Below are positions 52,912 through 61,358 of a DNA stretch of 64,000 bases, in pieces. This DNA comes from Oscillospiraceae bacterium (lineage in GTDB: Bacteria > Bacillota > Clostridia > Oscillospirales > Acutalibacteraceae). Every line of letters begins with the position of its first letter. Position 1 is the stretch's first letter. Location of the stretch: contig SVPH01000003.1 in NCBI GenBank assembly GCA_015065965.1, forward strand, positions 46,975-110,974, given 5' to 3'. The notes under the pieces were generated by a model. The model saw only the letters and a program-made list of their open reading frames with translations, was not told the DNA's origin and did not search any database. The position numbers and the translations under genes were made by a program.

Positions 52912-53433
52912 ATGAAAAAAATATTTTGTCTTATATCTGTATTACTTATTCTTAGTTCGTGTTCTGTTCAGGAAAAGGTAAGTCCGATGATTTTTATGAA
53001 AAGAATTATTAAAACAGATAACAATTTGAATGCCGATATTGATAGTTCTTTTGTTGAAGATAATAATTATATTTGCTTTGCAAAGTATGCAGAGAAAACC
53101 GATGTAGTATTTGAAATAAAAACAGATGAAGGCGGAAATGTAAAAAAAATAAGCCTTGCCTGCACTCAGGCAGACAAAACCGATGATTTCATAGACTGTG
53201 TATCAAGTGTTATAAAAACATATGCACCCGATGATGATGTACAGTCTGTTTTGAGTTCAATTTTATTAACCAAAAATACAAGTGATAATTTTTTATATCA
53301 TGAAACACAATGGTATTTATATTCTTCTGCTGTTACAGAGAATGGTTTGTATTTTTCTGTTGAAAATAAAAAACTTATTCCTCAGAGTGAGGTTGAATTA
53401 AGTTTAAAACAAAATGATATAGTTGAATATTGA
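52912..53433 (+). CDS. Putative lipoprotein of unknown function
   Basis: A 173-aa protein with a lipoprotein signal, MKKIFCLISVLLILSSC (lipobox LSSC). The rest is a small soluble, mixed alpha/beta domain with no recognised motif. It follows the YrzE-like gene by two bases with little ribosome-site signal, so it is likely translationally coupled. Confidence 0.7.
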   Translation: MKKIFCLISVLLILSSCSVQEKVSPMIFMKRIIKTDNNLNADIDSSFVEDNNYICFAKYAEKTDVVFEIKTDEGGNVKKISLACTQADKTDDFIDCVSSVIKTYAPDDDVQSVLSSILLTKNTSDNFLYHETQWYLYSSAVTENGLYFSVENKKLIPQSEVELSLKQNDIVEY

Positions 53434-53460
53434 AAAGGCTACGCATTAAGCGTAGCCTTT
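53434..53460. terminator. Bidirectional terminator
   Basis: AAAGGCTACGC and GCGTAGCCTTT form an 11-bp stem with a 5-base loop, between the lipoprotein gene and the convergent dehydrogenase gene. Confidence 0.8.
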
Positions 53461-53464
53461 AAAA

Positions 53465-54478
53465 TTATGCCATTTCAGAAAGAAGAACAGGTCTGCCTTC
53501 TGCAACCGATTTTTTTGCTGCAAGTGCAACAAGGATTGAGTTAAGACCGTCTTCGCCGGTTGTGGGTGTTTCTTTGTCTTCGATAACCGCTTCAACAAAC
53601 TGGAGCATTTCATCTCTGAATGACTGCATGTATCTTTCAAGGAAGAAATAGAGAGGTTTGTCTGCAACAACGCCTTCATCGCCCATGAACACAACGTTTG
53701 TGGGTGTGTCATTTGATGCAACTGCAGCCCCTTTGCTGCCGAAAACTTCGATTCTCTGGTCGTAGCCGTATGCAGCACGTCTGCTGTTATCAATAACGCC
53801 GACTGCACCGTTTGCAAACTTAAGGCTGATAACTGCAGTGTCAACATCGCCTGCTTCGCCGATTGCGGGGTCAACAAGGCAAGTTGCGTTTGCATAAACT
53901 TCCGTAACTTCGCTGCCTGCAAGGAAACGGGCCATATCAAAATCATGGATTGTCATATCAAGGAACATGCCGCCGCTGACTGCTGAATATTCTGCCGGAG
54001 GTGGAGCAGGGTCTCTTGAGGTAATCTTAACGATGTGAACATCACCGATTTTGCCGTCATTAACCATTGCTCTGACGTTTGCAAAGTTATGGTCAAAGCG
54101 ACGGTTAAAACCAACCTGAAGTTTAACGCCTGCTTTTGCAACTGCGTCAATAACAGCGTTAACCTTTTCGGGGGTGAGGTCAACAGGCTTTTCGCAGAAG
54201 ATATGCTTGCCTGCCTCGGCTGCTTCGATAGCAATGTCAGCATGAGTGTCTGTTGATGAGCAAACAAGAACTGCTTCAACTTCAGGATCAGCAAGCATTT
54301 CCTTATAATCTTTATAAATTTTGGGAATGTTGAGTTCAGCGGCAACCTTTTCTGCGTTTGCCATAAAAACATCCGTAATGCCCACAACCGTTGCAGTGGG
54401 AACATTATATGTAATTGACTTTGCATGAAGGGAACCGATTCTGCCGGCACCGATGATGCCGATTTTAAGTTGCTTCAT
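53465..54478 (-). CDS. iolG: Inositol 2-dehydrogenase-like oxidoreductase
   Basis: A 337-aa Gfo/Idh/MocA enzyme close to IolG, which oxidises myo-inositol to scyllo-inosose with NAD. IGIIGAGRIGSLHAKSI is the Rossmann motif, HIFCEKPVDL contains the EKP lysine, and GGMFLDMTIHDFDMARFL carries the catalytic Asp-His pair. No other iol genes are adjacent, so a different polyol cannot be excluded. A promoter with a dyad in its spacer lies 55 bases upstream. Confidence 0.88.
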   Translation of the reverse strand: MKQLKIGIIGAGRIGSLHAKSITYNVPTATVVGITDVFMANAEKVAAELNIPKIYKDYKEMLADPEVEAVLVCSSTDTHADIAIEAAEAGKHIFCEKPVDLTPEKVNAVIDAVAKAGVKLQVGFNRRFDHNFANVRAMVNDGKIGDVHIVKITSRDPAPPPAEYSAVSGGMFLDMTIHDFDMARFLAGSEVTEVYANATCLVDPAIGEAGDVDTAVISLKFANGAVGVIDNSRRAAYGYDQRIEVFGSKGAAVASNDTPTNVVFMGDEGVVADKPLYFFLERYMQSFRDEMLQFVEAVIEDKETPTTGEDGLNSILVALAAKKSVAEGRPVLLSEMA

Positions 54479-54532
54479 TTAAATGGTCCTTTCTGTGAAT
54501 AAATTAGGGTGACTTCGCCAAATTTCTTATTA

Positions 54533-54561
54533 ATTTTATCACAGTTTTTTTGTGAATTCAA
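54533..54561 (-). promoter_or_regulatory. Promoter of iolG with dyad in the spacer
   Basis: Minus-strand TTGAAT (54561-54556), 17 bases, then TAAAAT (54538-54533). The whole spacer forms the dyad TCACA-N7-TGTGA, a likely operator. Confidence 0.65.
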
Positions 54562-54575
54562 TATCTTAATATACA

Positions 54576-54821
54576 TTATTTGTTAAACTTTTGTTTTGTA
54601 GCCATTCCGCCGCGTATATGTCTTTCTGCTTTATTTATGTCAAGTATTTTTCTTACATCATTATATAACGAAGGATTTACTTTTTTCAGCCTTTCTGAAA
54701 CATCAATGTGAACAGTGCTTTTTGATATACCGAATTTTTTGGCAGCTTCTCTGACAGTTGTTTTATTTTCAATAATATATTCAGCCAGTTCAATGGCTCT
54801 TTGTTCAACAATGCCTTTCAA
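54576..54821 (-). CDS. spoIIID: Stage III sporulation transcriptional regulator SpoIIID
   Basis: An 81-aa mother-cell transcription factor. Residues run TVREAAKKFGISKSTVHIDV (helix-turn-helix) and KAERHIRGGMATKQKFNK (basic C-terminal DNA-binding tail), closely matching the known SpoIIID pattern. The best start is TTG at 54821, eight bases after GGGAGG; longer starts reach into the dyad. SpoIIID modulates sigma-E genes in sporulation. An inverted repeat covers the ribosome binding site. Confidence 0.93.
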   Translation of the reverse strand: MKGIVEQRAIELAEYIIENKTTVREAAKKFGISKSTVHIDVSERLKKVNPSLYNDVRKILDINKAERHIRGGMATKQKFNK

Positions 54822-54829
54822 AATCAAGA

Positions 54830-54873
54830 CCTCCCATACACATATCATTAAAAGATATGAATTATACGGGAGG
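54830..54873 (-). repeat. Inverted repeat masking the spoIIID ribosome binding site
   Basis: CCTCCC (54868-54873 as minus-strand 5' arm) can pair with GGGAGG of the ribosome site (54830-54835), and CATATC with GATATG inside it. This predicts a hairpin in the leader or a protein-binding dyad. Confidence 0.5.
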
Positions 54874-54880
54874 ATTATTA

Positions 54881-55618
54881 CTAACGTAAAGGTCGTATAT
54901 ATCTTGAACTTACATAGCCTGTTATGTTGCCGTTGCTGATTTCATACCATCCGTTTTCTGCTTCCAAAATACTGATTACATCGCCGTTGTTGAGTGTGCC
55001 GACAATTTCTGACCTTATGTTTGGGTTTCTTCTGACATTCAGACTGCCTGAGTTGATTGTAACAATTCCTCTTGCAATCGGTTCAACAAACGGGACGCCG
55101 AAATAATCTGCAACAGATAATGCAAGATTTCTTCCGATTCTTACGATGTTACCCGATAACCACTCAAGGTCTTGTTGATTATCATGATAAGCCGTTTCAA
55201 AAAGAATTGCCGGCATGCGTGTTTTGTTAAGTTCAATAAGTGTTCCGAGCGGAATAACGTTTACAAGATTCGGCAAAGGATAAATCAATTTGTAATTGTT
55301 TGCAAATATTTCTGCCGCTTTTCTGCCTTGCACGCTGCCTGGATAATAATATATTTCAGCACCTCTTGTGTTACCTGCATTCTGTTCACCCGATGCATTT
55401 GAATGAATTGCAAGATAAAAATCATAGTCACCGCTGTTTGCCTGCTGAGCAGATGAAAGAGCAGTCATATCAGGAGTATTCCTGCCGTATTCAATTCCGC
55501 TCGCTTCAAGATAAGGTATCATTGCATCTGCAATCAGGTTAGCATAGTATTCCTCCGGCCTGCCGGATAATGTGATGTTAAACTCCTGTGTTGATGGACT
55601 CAAATAAACTTTTGGCAC
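54881..55618 (-). CDS. N-acetylmuramoyl-L-alanine amidase (Amidase_3) with SH3b domain
   Basis: A 245-aa enzyme. VYLSPSTQEFNIT opens the fold, AIHSNASGEQNAGN holds the zinc His-region, and MPAILFETAYHDNQQDLEWL contains the catalytic Glu. After residue 180 an SH3b domain follows (SGSLNVRRNPNIRSEIVGTL to GYVSSRYIRPLR), which binds cell wall. Amidases cut the bond between muramic acid and peptide. No signal peptide is visible, so export may occur through cell lysis or sporulation. It lies upstream of spoIIID on the same strand. Confidence 0.85.
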   Translation of the reverse strand: MPKVYLSPSTQEFNITLSGRPEEYYANLIADAMIPYLEASGIEYGRNTPDMTALSSAQQANSGDYDFYLAIHSNASGEQNAGNTRGAEIYYYPGSVQGRKAAEIFANNYKLIYPLPNLVNVIPLGTLIELNKTRMPAILFETAYHDNQQDLEWLSGNIVRIGRNLALSVADYFGVPFVEPIARGIVTINSGSLNVRRNPNIRSEIVGTLNNGDVISILEAENGWYEISNGNITGYVSSRYIRPLR

Positions 55619-55674
55619 AATATCACCTCTGATTTTAATATATGCTGAAAATAAAAAACTGTTATATACTTTGG

Positions 55675-55703
55675 TTGACTTTACAGTAATAATGAAATAT
55701 AAT
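55675..55703 (+). promoter_or_regulatory. Sigma-A-type promoter of sdaAB-sdaAA
   Basis: TTGACT (55675-55680), a 17-base spacer and TATAAT (55698-55703), 33 bases before the start codon. Confidence 0.78.
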
Positions 55704-55736
55704 TAGCATCAGAAAATAAAACGGATGGAGTAGGTT

Positions 55737-56405
55737 ATGGCATTTATCAGTGTATTTGAAGTTATCGGACCTAATATGGTTGGTCCTTCGAGTTCTCACA
55801 CTGCAGGTGCGGCATCAATTGCGCGGCTTGCATGGAGAATGTTGCATAATCCAATTAAAAGTGTTCATTTCACTTTGTACGGTTCATTTGCAAGAACATA
55901 TCAGGGTCATGGTACCGACAGAGCGCTTCTCGGCGGTATGATGGGATTTAAGACAGATGATATCAGAATACGCGACTCGTTTGAAATCGCCAAAAAAGAA
56001 GGAATAGAGTTTTCTTTTACTGCCAATACAGTTGAAACCGATGTTCATCCAAATACCGTTGATATGGAAATTGAGGATGTTACAGGCAGAAAACTCAATG
56101 TCAGAGGTGAGTCAATCGGCGGTGGTAAAGTAAGGCTCACAAGAATTGACGGTGTTAAAGTTCTTTTCACAGGCGAATATCACTCCCTTATCGTTGTGCA
56201 TAAGGATCATCCGGGTGTTATTGCAAATGTAACAACCGTTCTAAGTAAATGTAAGGTTAACATTGCTTATCTGCGTGTTTACCGTGAAAACAAGGGCGGT
56301 ATTGCATATATGATTATTGAATCCGATGAAGAAATAACAGCAAAGACCGTTGAAGAAATCGAAAAGAATCCGTTTGTTAAAGACACAATGCTTATCCGCA
56401 GATAA
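55737..56405 (+). CDS. sdaAB: L-serine dehydratase, iron-sulfur-dependent, beta subunit
   Basis: A 222-aa subunit. FEVIGPNMVGPSSSHTAGAA is the phosphate/serine-binding signature, and the C-terminal ACT domain (LIVVHKDHPGVIANVTTVLS to EKNPFVKDTMLI) is regulatory. With SdaAA it deaminates L-serine to pyruvate and ammonia. GGAG precedes the ATG. It is 14 bases upstream of sdaAA. Confidence 0.96.
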   Translation: MAFISVFEVIGPNMVGPSSSHTAGAASIARLAWRMLHNPIKSVHFTLYGSFARTYQGHGTDRALLGGMMGFKTDDIRIRDSFEIAKKEGIEFSFTANTVETDVHPNTVDMEIEDVTGRKLNVRGESIGGGKVRLTRIDGVKVLFTGEYHSLIVVHKDHPGVIANVTTVLSKCKVNIAYLRVYRENKGGIAYMIIESDEEITAKTVEEIEKNPFVKDTMLIRR

Positions 56406-56419
56406 CAGGAGAGTGAATT

Positions 56420-57301
56420 ATGGATTTTAATACGGCAGAAGAACTGCTTGAAATATGTAAAAAAGAGAATAAACCCATATCTGAAATAATGCGTCTGCGA
56501 GAGATTATTTACGGTGAATCAAACGCCGACGAAGTGGATGCAAAAATGAAAAAATCGCTTGAAATCATGCGTGCATCCGCTCATAAACCGCTTACGGAAG
56601 TTGTAAAGTCAATCGGCGGAATGATAGGCGGCGAGGCTTCAAAACTTGAAAAAAGAAGAGCAGAAGGGTTATCAATTTGCGGAAATGTGCTCACAAAAGC
56701 GCTTATTTATTCGCAGGCTGTTCTTGAGGTGAATGCTTCAATGGGTGTTATCGTTGCTGCGCCGACTGCAGGCTCGGCTGGTGTTCTTCCTGCAGTTCTC
56801 TTTTCGCTTGAAGAAGAATTCGCGCTTTCTGAAGAAACGCTTCTCAAAGGTCTTTTTACGGCAGGTGCAATCGGTTGCCTGCTTATGAAAAATGCATCCG
56901 TTTCAGGTGCTGAAGCAGGTTGTCAGGCTGAAATCGGTTCTGCTGCTGCCATGGCATCCGCTGCTGCAGTTGAAATGATGGGCGGAACTCCCGAACAGTG
57001 TTTTGATGCAGCATCAATCACTTTGAGCAATATGCTCGGCCTTGTTTGTGACCCTATTGCAGGGCTTGTTGAAATGCCGTGTCAGAGCAGGAATGCAGCG
57101 GGTGCATCAAATGCCCTTACCAGCGCAGAAATGGCTCTTGCAGGCGTTAAAGCCGCTGTTCCGTTTACTGAAATGTCGGACGTAATGTACCGTGTAGGTA
57201 AAGGTCTGCCTGCAGAACTCAGAGAAACCGCTCTTGGCGGCTGTGCGGCTACTCCTACAGGCTGTGCATTGAAATGTAAAATTTTCGGAGGATGCAGTTG
57301 A
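56420..57301 (+). CDS. sdaAA: L-serine dehydratase, iron-sulfur-dependent, alpha subunit
   Basis: A 293-aa catalytic subunit holding a 4Fe-4S cluster. VSGAEAGCQAEIGSAAAMAS and GLVCDPIAGLVEMPCQSRNA carry cluster cysteines, with further Cys near the C-terminus (ALKCKIFGGC). AAPTAGSAGVLPAVLF is also conserved. AGGAGAG precedes the ATG. It completes an oxygen-sensitive anaerobic enzyme typical of Firmicutes. Confidence 0.96.
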   Translation: MDFNTAEELLEICKKENKPISEIMRLREIIYGESNADEVDAKMKKSLEIMRASAHKPLTEVVKSIGGMIGGEASKLEKRRAEGLSICGNVLTKALIYSQAVLEVNASMGVIVAAPTAGSAGVLPAVLFSLEEEFALSEETLLKGLFTAGAIGCLLMKNASVSGAEAGCQAEIGSAAAMASAAAVEMMGGTPEQCFDAASITLSNMLGLVCDPIAGLVEMPCQSRNAAGASNALTSAEMALAGVKAAVPFTEMSDVMYRVGKGLPAELRETALGGCAATPTGCALKCKIFGGCS

Positions 57302-57320
57302 TAAATTACAAGGTGACAAA

Positions 57321-58397
57321 ATGAAAAAAATAGGACATGAAGTATTATTTTTAGCCGCAAAAGACGGTAATCCGCGCAACGGCGAAGGTACGTTTCTGCG
57401 ATTAAAAGATAATTCGATTCTTTTTGTTTATTCAAAGTTTTCGGGTAACGATTGGCATGATGAGTGTTCAGCCGATATAGCCGCTTTAATTTCATATGAT
57501 GATGGTGAAACATGGGCTGACGAGCGAATTATATTTGCTCATGATGAAAATTCAAGGAACTATATGTGTCCGTCGCTTGTGAGAATGAATAACGGTGATG
57601 TCGGTATAATATACCTTCGTAAAGCAAAAGAGAATGAAAGCGGAATTCCTTATTTCTCACGCTCTGCCGATGAAGGAAAAACTTTTTCAATACCTGTTAA
57701 AATCATTGATGATAATGAAAACTATTTTGTAATTGAAAATGACCATGCCGTAAGACTTCAGAATGGCAGAATAATTCTGCCGGCAAATATACATTCAAAG
57801 TTAATTTGCGGTAAAATGCAGATAATTGAGCACGGTTTAAAGTGTATTTTTGCATCGGACGATGACGGAGAAACATGGTGTGAGATTACAGAAAGGCAGG
57901 ATATACCGTTCTCTGATAAAAGTAAAACAGGGTTGCAGGAAACAACAGTTTATCAGCACACAGACGGTCTGTTACACGCTTTTTCACGCACTGATTTAGG
58001 ATTTCAGTTTGAATGTTTTTCGGATGATAACGGCGAAACATGGTCTGAACCTTCACCAAACAGATTTTTCTCGTCACCCGATTCACCGCTTCTTATGAAA
58101 CGGGCAGGGGAGTTCACTGTTGCGGTTTTTAACCCTATTCCCAATTATACAACAAGACCCAATGCGGATGGCAATACCTGGGGCAGAACTCCGCTGGTCT
58201 GTGCCGTCAGTGAGGATGACGGTAAAACATTCAGCCGTATATATGCGCTTGAAAATGACCCGAATAACGGTTATTGTTACCCTGCGATAATTGATGGCAA
58301 GGATTATTTTCTTGTCGCTTATTATCATTCCAACAACAGTGATGCACCGCTTAACTCATGTAAAATCATAAAAATAATGTATGACGAAATAAAATAA
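57321..58397 (+). CDS. BNR/Asp-box beta-propeller protein, sialidase-like
   Basis: A 358-aa protein with five Asp boxes: SYDDGETWADE, SADEGKTFSIP, SDDDGETWCEI, SDDNGETWSEP and SEDDGKTFSRI, spaced as in a six-bladed propeller. DHAVRLQNGRIILPANIH resembles the catalytic face of BNR_2 exo-enzymes. A canonical FRIP motif is absent, so sialidase function is uncertain. No signal peptide. It is the second such protein in the window and precedes the GH3 gene by 15 bases. Confidence 0.72.
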   Translation: MKKIGHEVLFLAAKDGNPRNGEGTFLRLKDNSILFVYSKFSGNDWHDECSADIAALISYDDGETWADERIIFAHDENSRNYMCPSLVRMNNGDVGIIYLRKAKENESGIPYFSRSADEGKTFSIPVKIIDDNENYFVIENDHAVRLQNGRIILPANIHSKLICGKMQIIEHGLKCIFASDDDGETWCEITERQDIPFSDKSKTGLQETTVYQHTDGLLHAFSRTDLGFQFECFSDDNGETWSEPSPNRFFSSPDSPLLMKRAGEFTVAVFNPIPNYTTRPNADGNTWGRTPLVCAVSEDDGKTFSRIYALENDPNNGYCYPAIIDGKDYFLVAYYHSNNSDAPLNSCKIIKIMYDEIK

Positions 58398-58412
58398 AGG
58401 TAGGTTTTTAAT

Positions 58413-60788
58413 ATGGATAAATACGCAAGATTCAGATATCAGCCCTGTATACCTCTTGGCGAAGACGGCAGATGCTGCACTGCTTCAAAAAAGCATATTC
58501 AACTTTCACGCAAAGCAGCAACAGAGGGTATGGTGCTTCTTAAAAACGAAAACAAAGCGTTGCCCCTTAAAAAGGGTGAAAAAGTTGCTCTTTTCGGCAA
58601 GGCAACCATTGAATACATAAAGGGCGGAGGCGGAAGCGGCGATGTTCATACTCCCTATATCCGCAATATCTTTGAAGGCTTCAAAGAAAAGGAAAAAGAG
58701 GGCAAAGCAGCCGTTTATATGCCTCTTGTTGATTTCTATAAGGAATATGTTGAAAAAGAAAGCGTGCATATCCCTACTCAGGAGCAGATTAACGCTACCT
58801 GGGATATCGTTAACGCAATGGAATTCTGCACAAAGCGCGATGACATGACCTATGATACTTTTGCAAGCATGCATGTTAAAGAGCCTGCCGTGCCCGAAAG
58901 TCTTATTAAATCCGCATCGGAATGGGCAGAAACCGCTGTTTTTACTGTCAGCCGTTTCTCTGCAGAAGGTGTAGACCGCAGACCTCAGGGCGGCGACTAC
59001 TATCTCTCCGATATTGAAAAAGACCTTCTTGATAAACTTTGCGCGCTTTTCAAAAAGGTTGTTGTTGTTATTAACTCGGGTGCAAGCGTTGATTGCGAAT
59101 ATTTTGCAGAGAAGAATGAAGTTTCAGCCGTTCTCATGTCATGGCAGGGCGGTATTGAAGGCGGCTCGGCAATTGCCGATATCCTTTGCGGCGATGTTAA
59201 TCCCTCAGGTAAACTTGCCGATACAATCGCAAAGTCATATGACTGCTACCCCTGCAAGGATGAATTCTGGGAGAGTTTTCAGAAAATCGATTATTCCGAC
59301 GATATTTATGTAGGCTACCGCTATTTTGAAACCATTCCCGGCGCAAAAGAATATGTTCGTTATCCTTTTGGATTCGGTCTTTCATACACAACATTTGAAA
59401 TCAGCGGCAGAGTATGCTGCGAAAGCGAAGGCAAAATCGTTGCCGTTGCAACCGTTAAAAACACAGGTGATGTTGCGGGCAAAGAAGTTCTTCAACTTTA
59501 TTACAGCGCTCCTCAGGGCAAACTCGGCAAACCTTCAAGGGAACTTGCTGCATTTAAAAAGACAAAACTTCTTGCACCCAACGAAAGCGAAACGGTTGTT
59601 ATGAGTTTTGATCTCAACAATATGGCAAGTTTTGATGACCTTGGTAAAATTCAAAAATCTGCATATGTGCTTGAAAAGGGTAACTATGAATTCTACCTCG
59701 GCACATCGGTCAGAGATGCTGAAAAAATCGGATTTGAGTACACCGTTGCACAGGATACAGTAACCGAGCAACTCAAGAATTGGTGTAAACCTTTTAAACT
59801 TGAAAAAAGAATGCTTTCAGACGGCAGTTTTGAGGCTTTGCCTCAAGGCGAGGAAGAATATTTCTATGCTGCAAACGAGCCTTCAGGCGCAAAAGCACCC
59901 GATGAAACCGTTAAATTTGACTGCGTTGGCGAAACAATAACACTTGATGAATTCGTTGCACAGTTCACTGTTGAAGAACTCATGGATTTTGTTGGCGGTC
60001 ATGCACCCACAGGCGTTGCGAATACAGGCTGTTTCGGCGGACTTGAACGCCTTGGCATTCCTCCCGTACCTACAGCAGACGGTCCTGCAGGTCTGCGCCT
60101 TGAGCCTGCAACAGGTATTCCGACAACCGCATGGCCTTGTGCAACTCTTCTTGCATGCTCATGGGATCCTGACCTTATTTATGAGGTTGGTGCTGCTGCA
60201 GGCAATGAAATCAGAGAAAATAATATCGGTATATGGCTCGCTCCCGCTCTTAATATTCACAGAGACCCTCTCTGCGGCAGAAACTTTGAGTATTACTCTG
60301 AAGACCCTGTTGTATCGGGTAAGTGTGCCGCCGCGCTGACAAGAGGTGTTCAGTCTTCGAAAACCGCTGTATCAATCAAACATTTTGCATGCAATAACAA
60401 AGAAGCAAACAGATATGATATTGATGCTCGTGTTTCAGAAAGAGCGCTGCGTGAGATTTATCTTAAGGGATTTGAAATAGTCGTTAAGGAATCAGATCCG
60501 TGGACTGTAATGACATCCTACAACCGCATCAACGGCCAGCATACTTCTGAGAGTTATGAACTTATAATGGGCATTCTCAGAGGTGAATGGGGCTTTAAAG
60601 GTATGGTTGAAACAGACTGGGGCGTTAAGAATGATCCCGTTAAGGAAGTAAAAGCGGGCAATGATATGAAAATGCCTGTCGGCTATCCTGAAGACCTTAA
60701 AGCCGCTTATGATAATGGCGAACTCACAAGAGCAGACCTTGAAGTTTGTGTTAAGCGTATTCTTAAAATGACAATGAGATTTGCATAA
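58413..60788 (+). CDS. GH3 beta-glucosidase with reversed domain order
   Basis: A 791-aa enzyme with the GH3 C-domain first (GMVLLKNENKALPLKKGEKV, then the acid/base-bearing alpha/beta sandwich), a fibronectin-like domain in the middle (VKNTGDVAGKEVLQLYYSAP), and the catalytic TIM barrel last. There TADGPAGLRLEP, GRNFEYYSEDP and KHFACNNKEANR precede the nucleophile D735 in GMVETDWGV. This order is known from some rumen Clostridia enzymes. GH3 removes beta-linked glucose or xylose from the non-reducing end. No signal peptide is seen. AGGTAGG precedes the ATG. Confidence 0.94.
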   Translation: MDKYARFRYQPCIPLGEDGRCCTASKKHIQLSRKAATEGMVLLKNENKALPLKKGEKVALFGKATIEYIKGGGGSGDVHTPYIRNIFEGFKEKEKEGKAAVYMPLVDFYKEYVEKESVHIPTQEQINATWDIVNAMEFCTKRDDMTYDTFASMHVKEPAVPESLIKSASEWAETAVFTVSRFSAEGVDRRPQGGDYYLSDIEKDLLDKLCALFKKVVVVINSGASVDCEYFAEKNEVSAVLMSWQGGIEGGSAIADILCGDVNPSGKLADTIAKSYDCYPCKDEFWESFQKIDYSDDIYVGYRYFETIPGAKEYVRYPFGFGLSYTTFEISGRVCCESEGKIVAVATVKNTGDVAGKEVLQLYYSAPQGKLGKPSRELAAFKKTKLLAPNESETVVMSFDLNNMASFDDLGKIQKSAYVLEKGNYEFYLGTSVRDAEKIGFEYTVAQDTVTEQLKNWCKPFKLEKRMLSDGSFEALPQGEEEYFYAANEPSGAKAPDETVKFDCVGETITLDEFVAQFTVEELMDFVGGHAPTGVANTGCFGGLERLGIPPVPTADGPAGLRLEPATGIPTTAWPCATLLACSWDPDLIYEVGAAAGNEIRENNIGIWLAPALNIHRDPLCGRNFEYYSEDPVVSGKCAAALTRGVQSSKTAVSIKHFACNNKEANRYDIDARVSERALREIYLKGFEIVVKESDPWTVMTSYNRINGQHTSESYELIMGILRGEWGFKGMVETDWGVKNDPVKEVKAGNDMKMPVGYPEDLKAAYDNGELTRADLEVCVKRILKMTMRFA

Positions 60789-60793
60789 AAAGA

Positions 60794-60827
60794 AATCAGG
60801 CAGTTTGTTAACTGCCTGATTTTTTTA
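60794..60827. terminator. Bidirectional terminator after GH3
   Basis: AATCAGGCAGTT and AACTGCCTGATT form a perfect 12-bp stem with a TGTT loop, followed by T runs on both strands. Confidence 0.88.
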
Positions 60828-61343
60828 TAATCTTATTTTTGCGTTTACGGCTTTGTTTTTGATGAATTCTTCAAACTCTTCACAAGTTCCTTTTTCAAAA
60901 CGGTTTTTATCAACCATAACAACAATTTTATTACCGAGAATTAACAAATACAGATTTTTACTTTGTTTAACTTTTTTAATTTTGGTGTAGTTAATATTGA
61001 GTTCTTCTTTTGATGTTATTCCGACACTGAATAAATATTCGTCATAAAAAACTGTTTCGCATTCGGGAACGGTATCATAAAGTTCAATAAACTGTTTTTC
61101 TTTTCTTTTAGCAAAAATATAAATTCTTGCAGTGGGATAAAAAGAAAAAACAATGCCGATTATTCCAAGCAAAACTGCGGTGATTATTTCATAGTAATAA
61201 AAATAAAAAAACAATGCCAAAGCGAGATACACTGTTAAAATTAATAAACTGATAATCAAGCGGCTTGTCTTTGAATATGTTTTGTTGATTTCAATATAAA
61301 TTTCTTTCGAGTGCTTTAATTTGTTAATGAAAATAGGTTCCAT
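60825..61343 (-). CDS. YcxB-like membrane protein
   Basis: A 172-aa protein with two adjacent helices (SLLILTVYLALALFFYFYYY and EIITAVLLGIIGIVFSFY) and a C-terminal YcxB-like domain (YDEYLFSVGITSKEELNINYT, KIKKVKQSKNLYLLILGNKI). The family is widespread in Firmicutes with unknown function. It is the last gene of a leftward group with the endonuclease-family and GH43 genes. Confidence 0.75.
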   Translation of the reverse strand: MEPIFINKLKHSKEIYIEINKTYSKTSRLIISLLILTVYLALALFFYFYYYEIITAVLLGIIGIVFSFYPTARIYIFAKRKEKQFIELYDTVPECETVFYDEYLFSVGITSKEELNINYTKIKKVKQSKNLYLLILGNKIVVMVDKNRFEKGTCEEFEEFIKNKAVNAKIRL

Positions 61344-61358
61344 TTATTTTTTCTCCTT

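Noticed and set aside
53446..54450. Two long minus-strand frames inside iolG
   Set aside because: They are shadow frames of the well-supported dehydrogenase, with biased composition and no motif.
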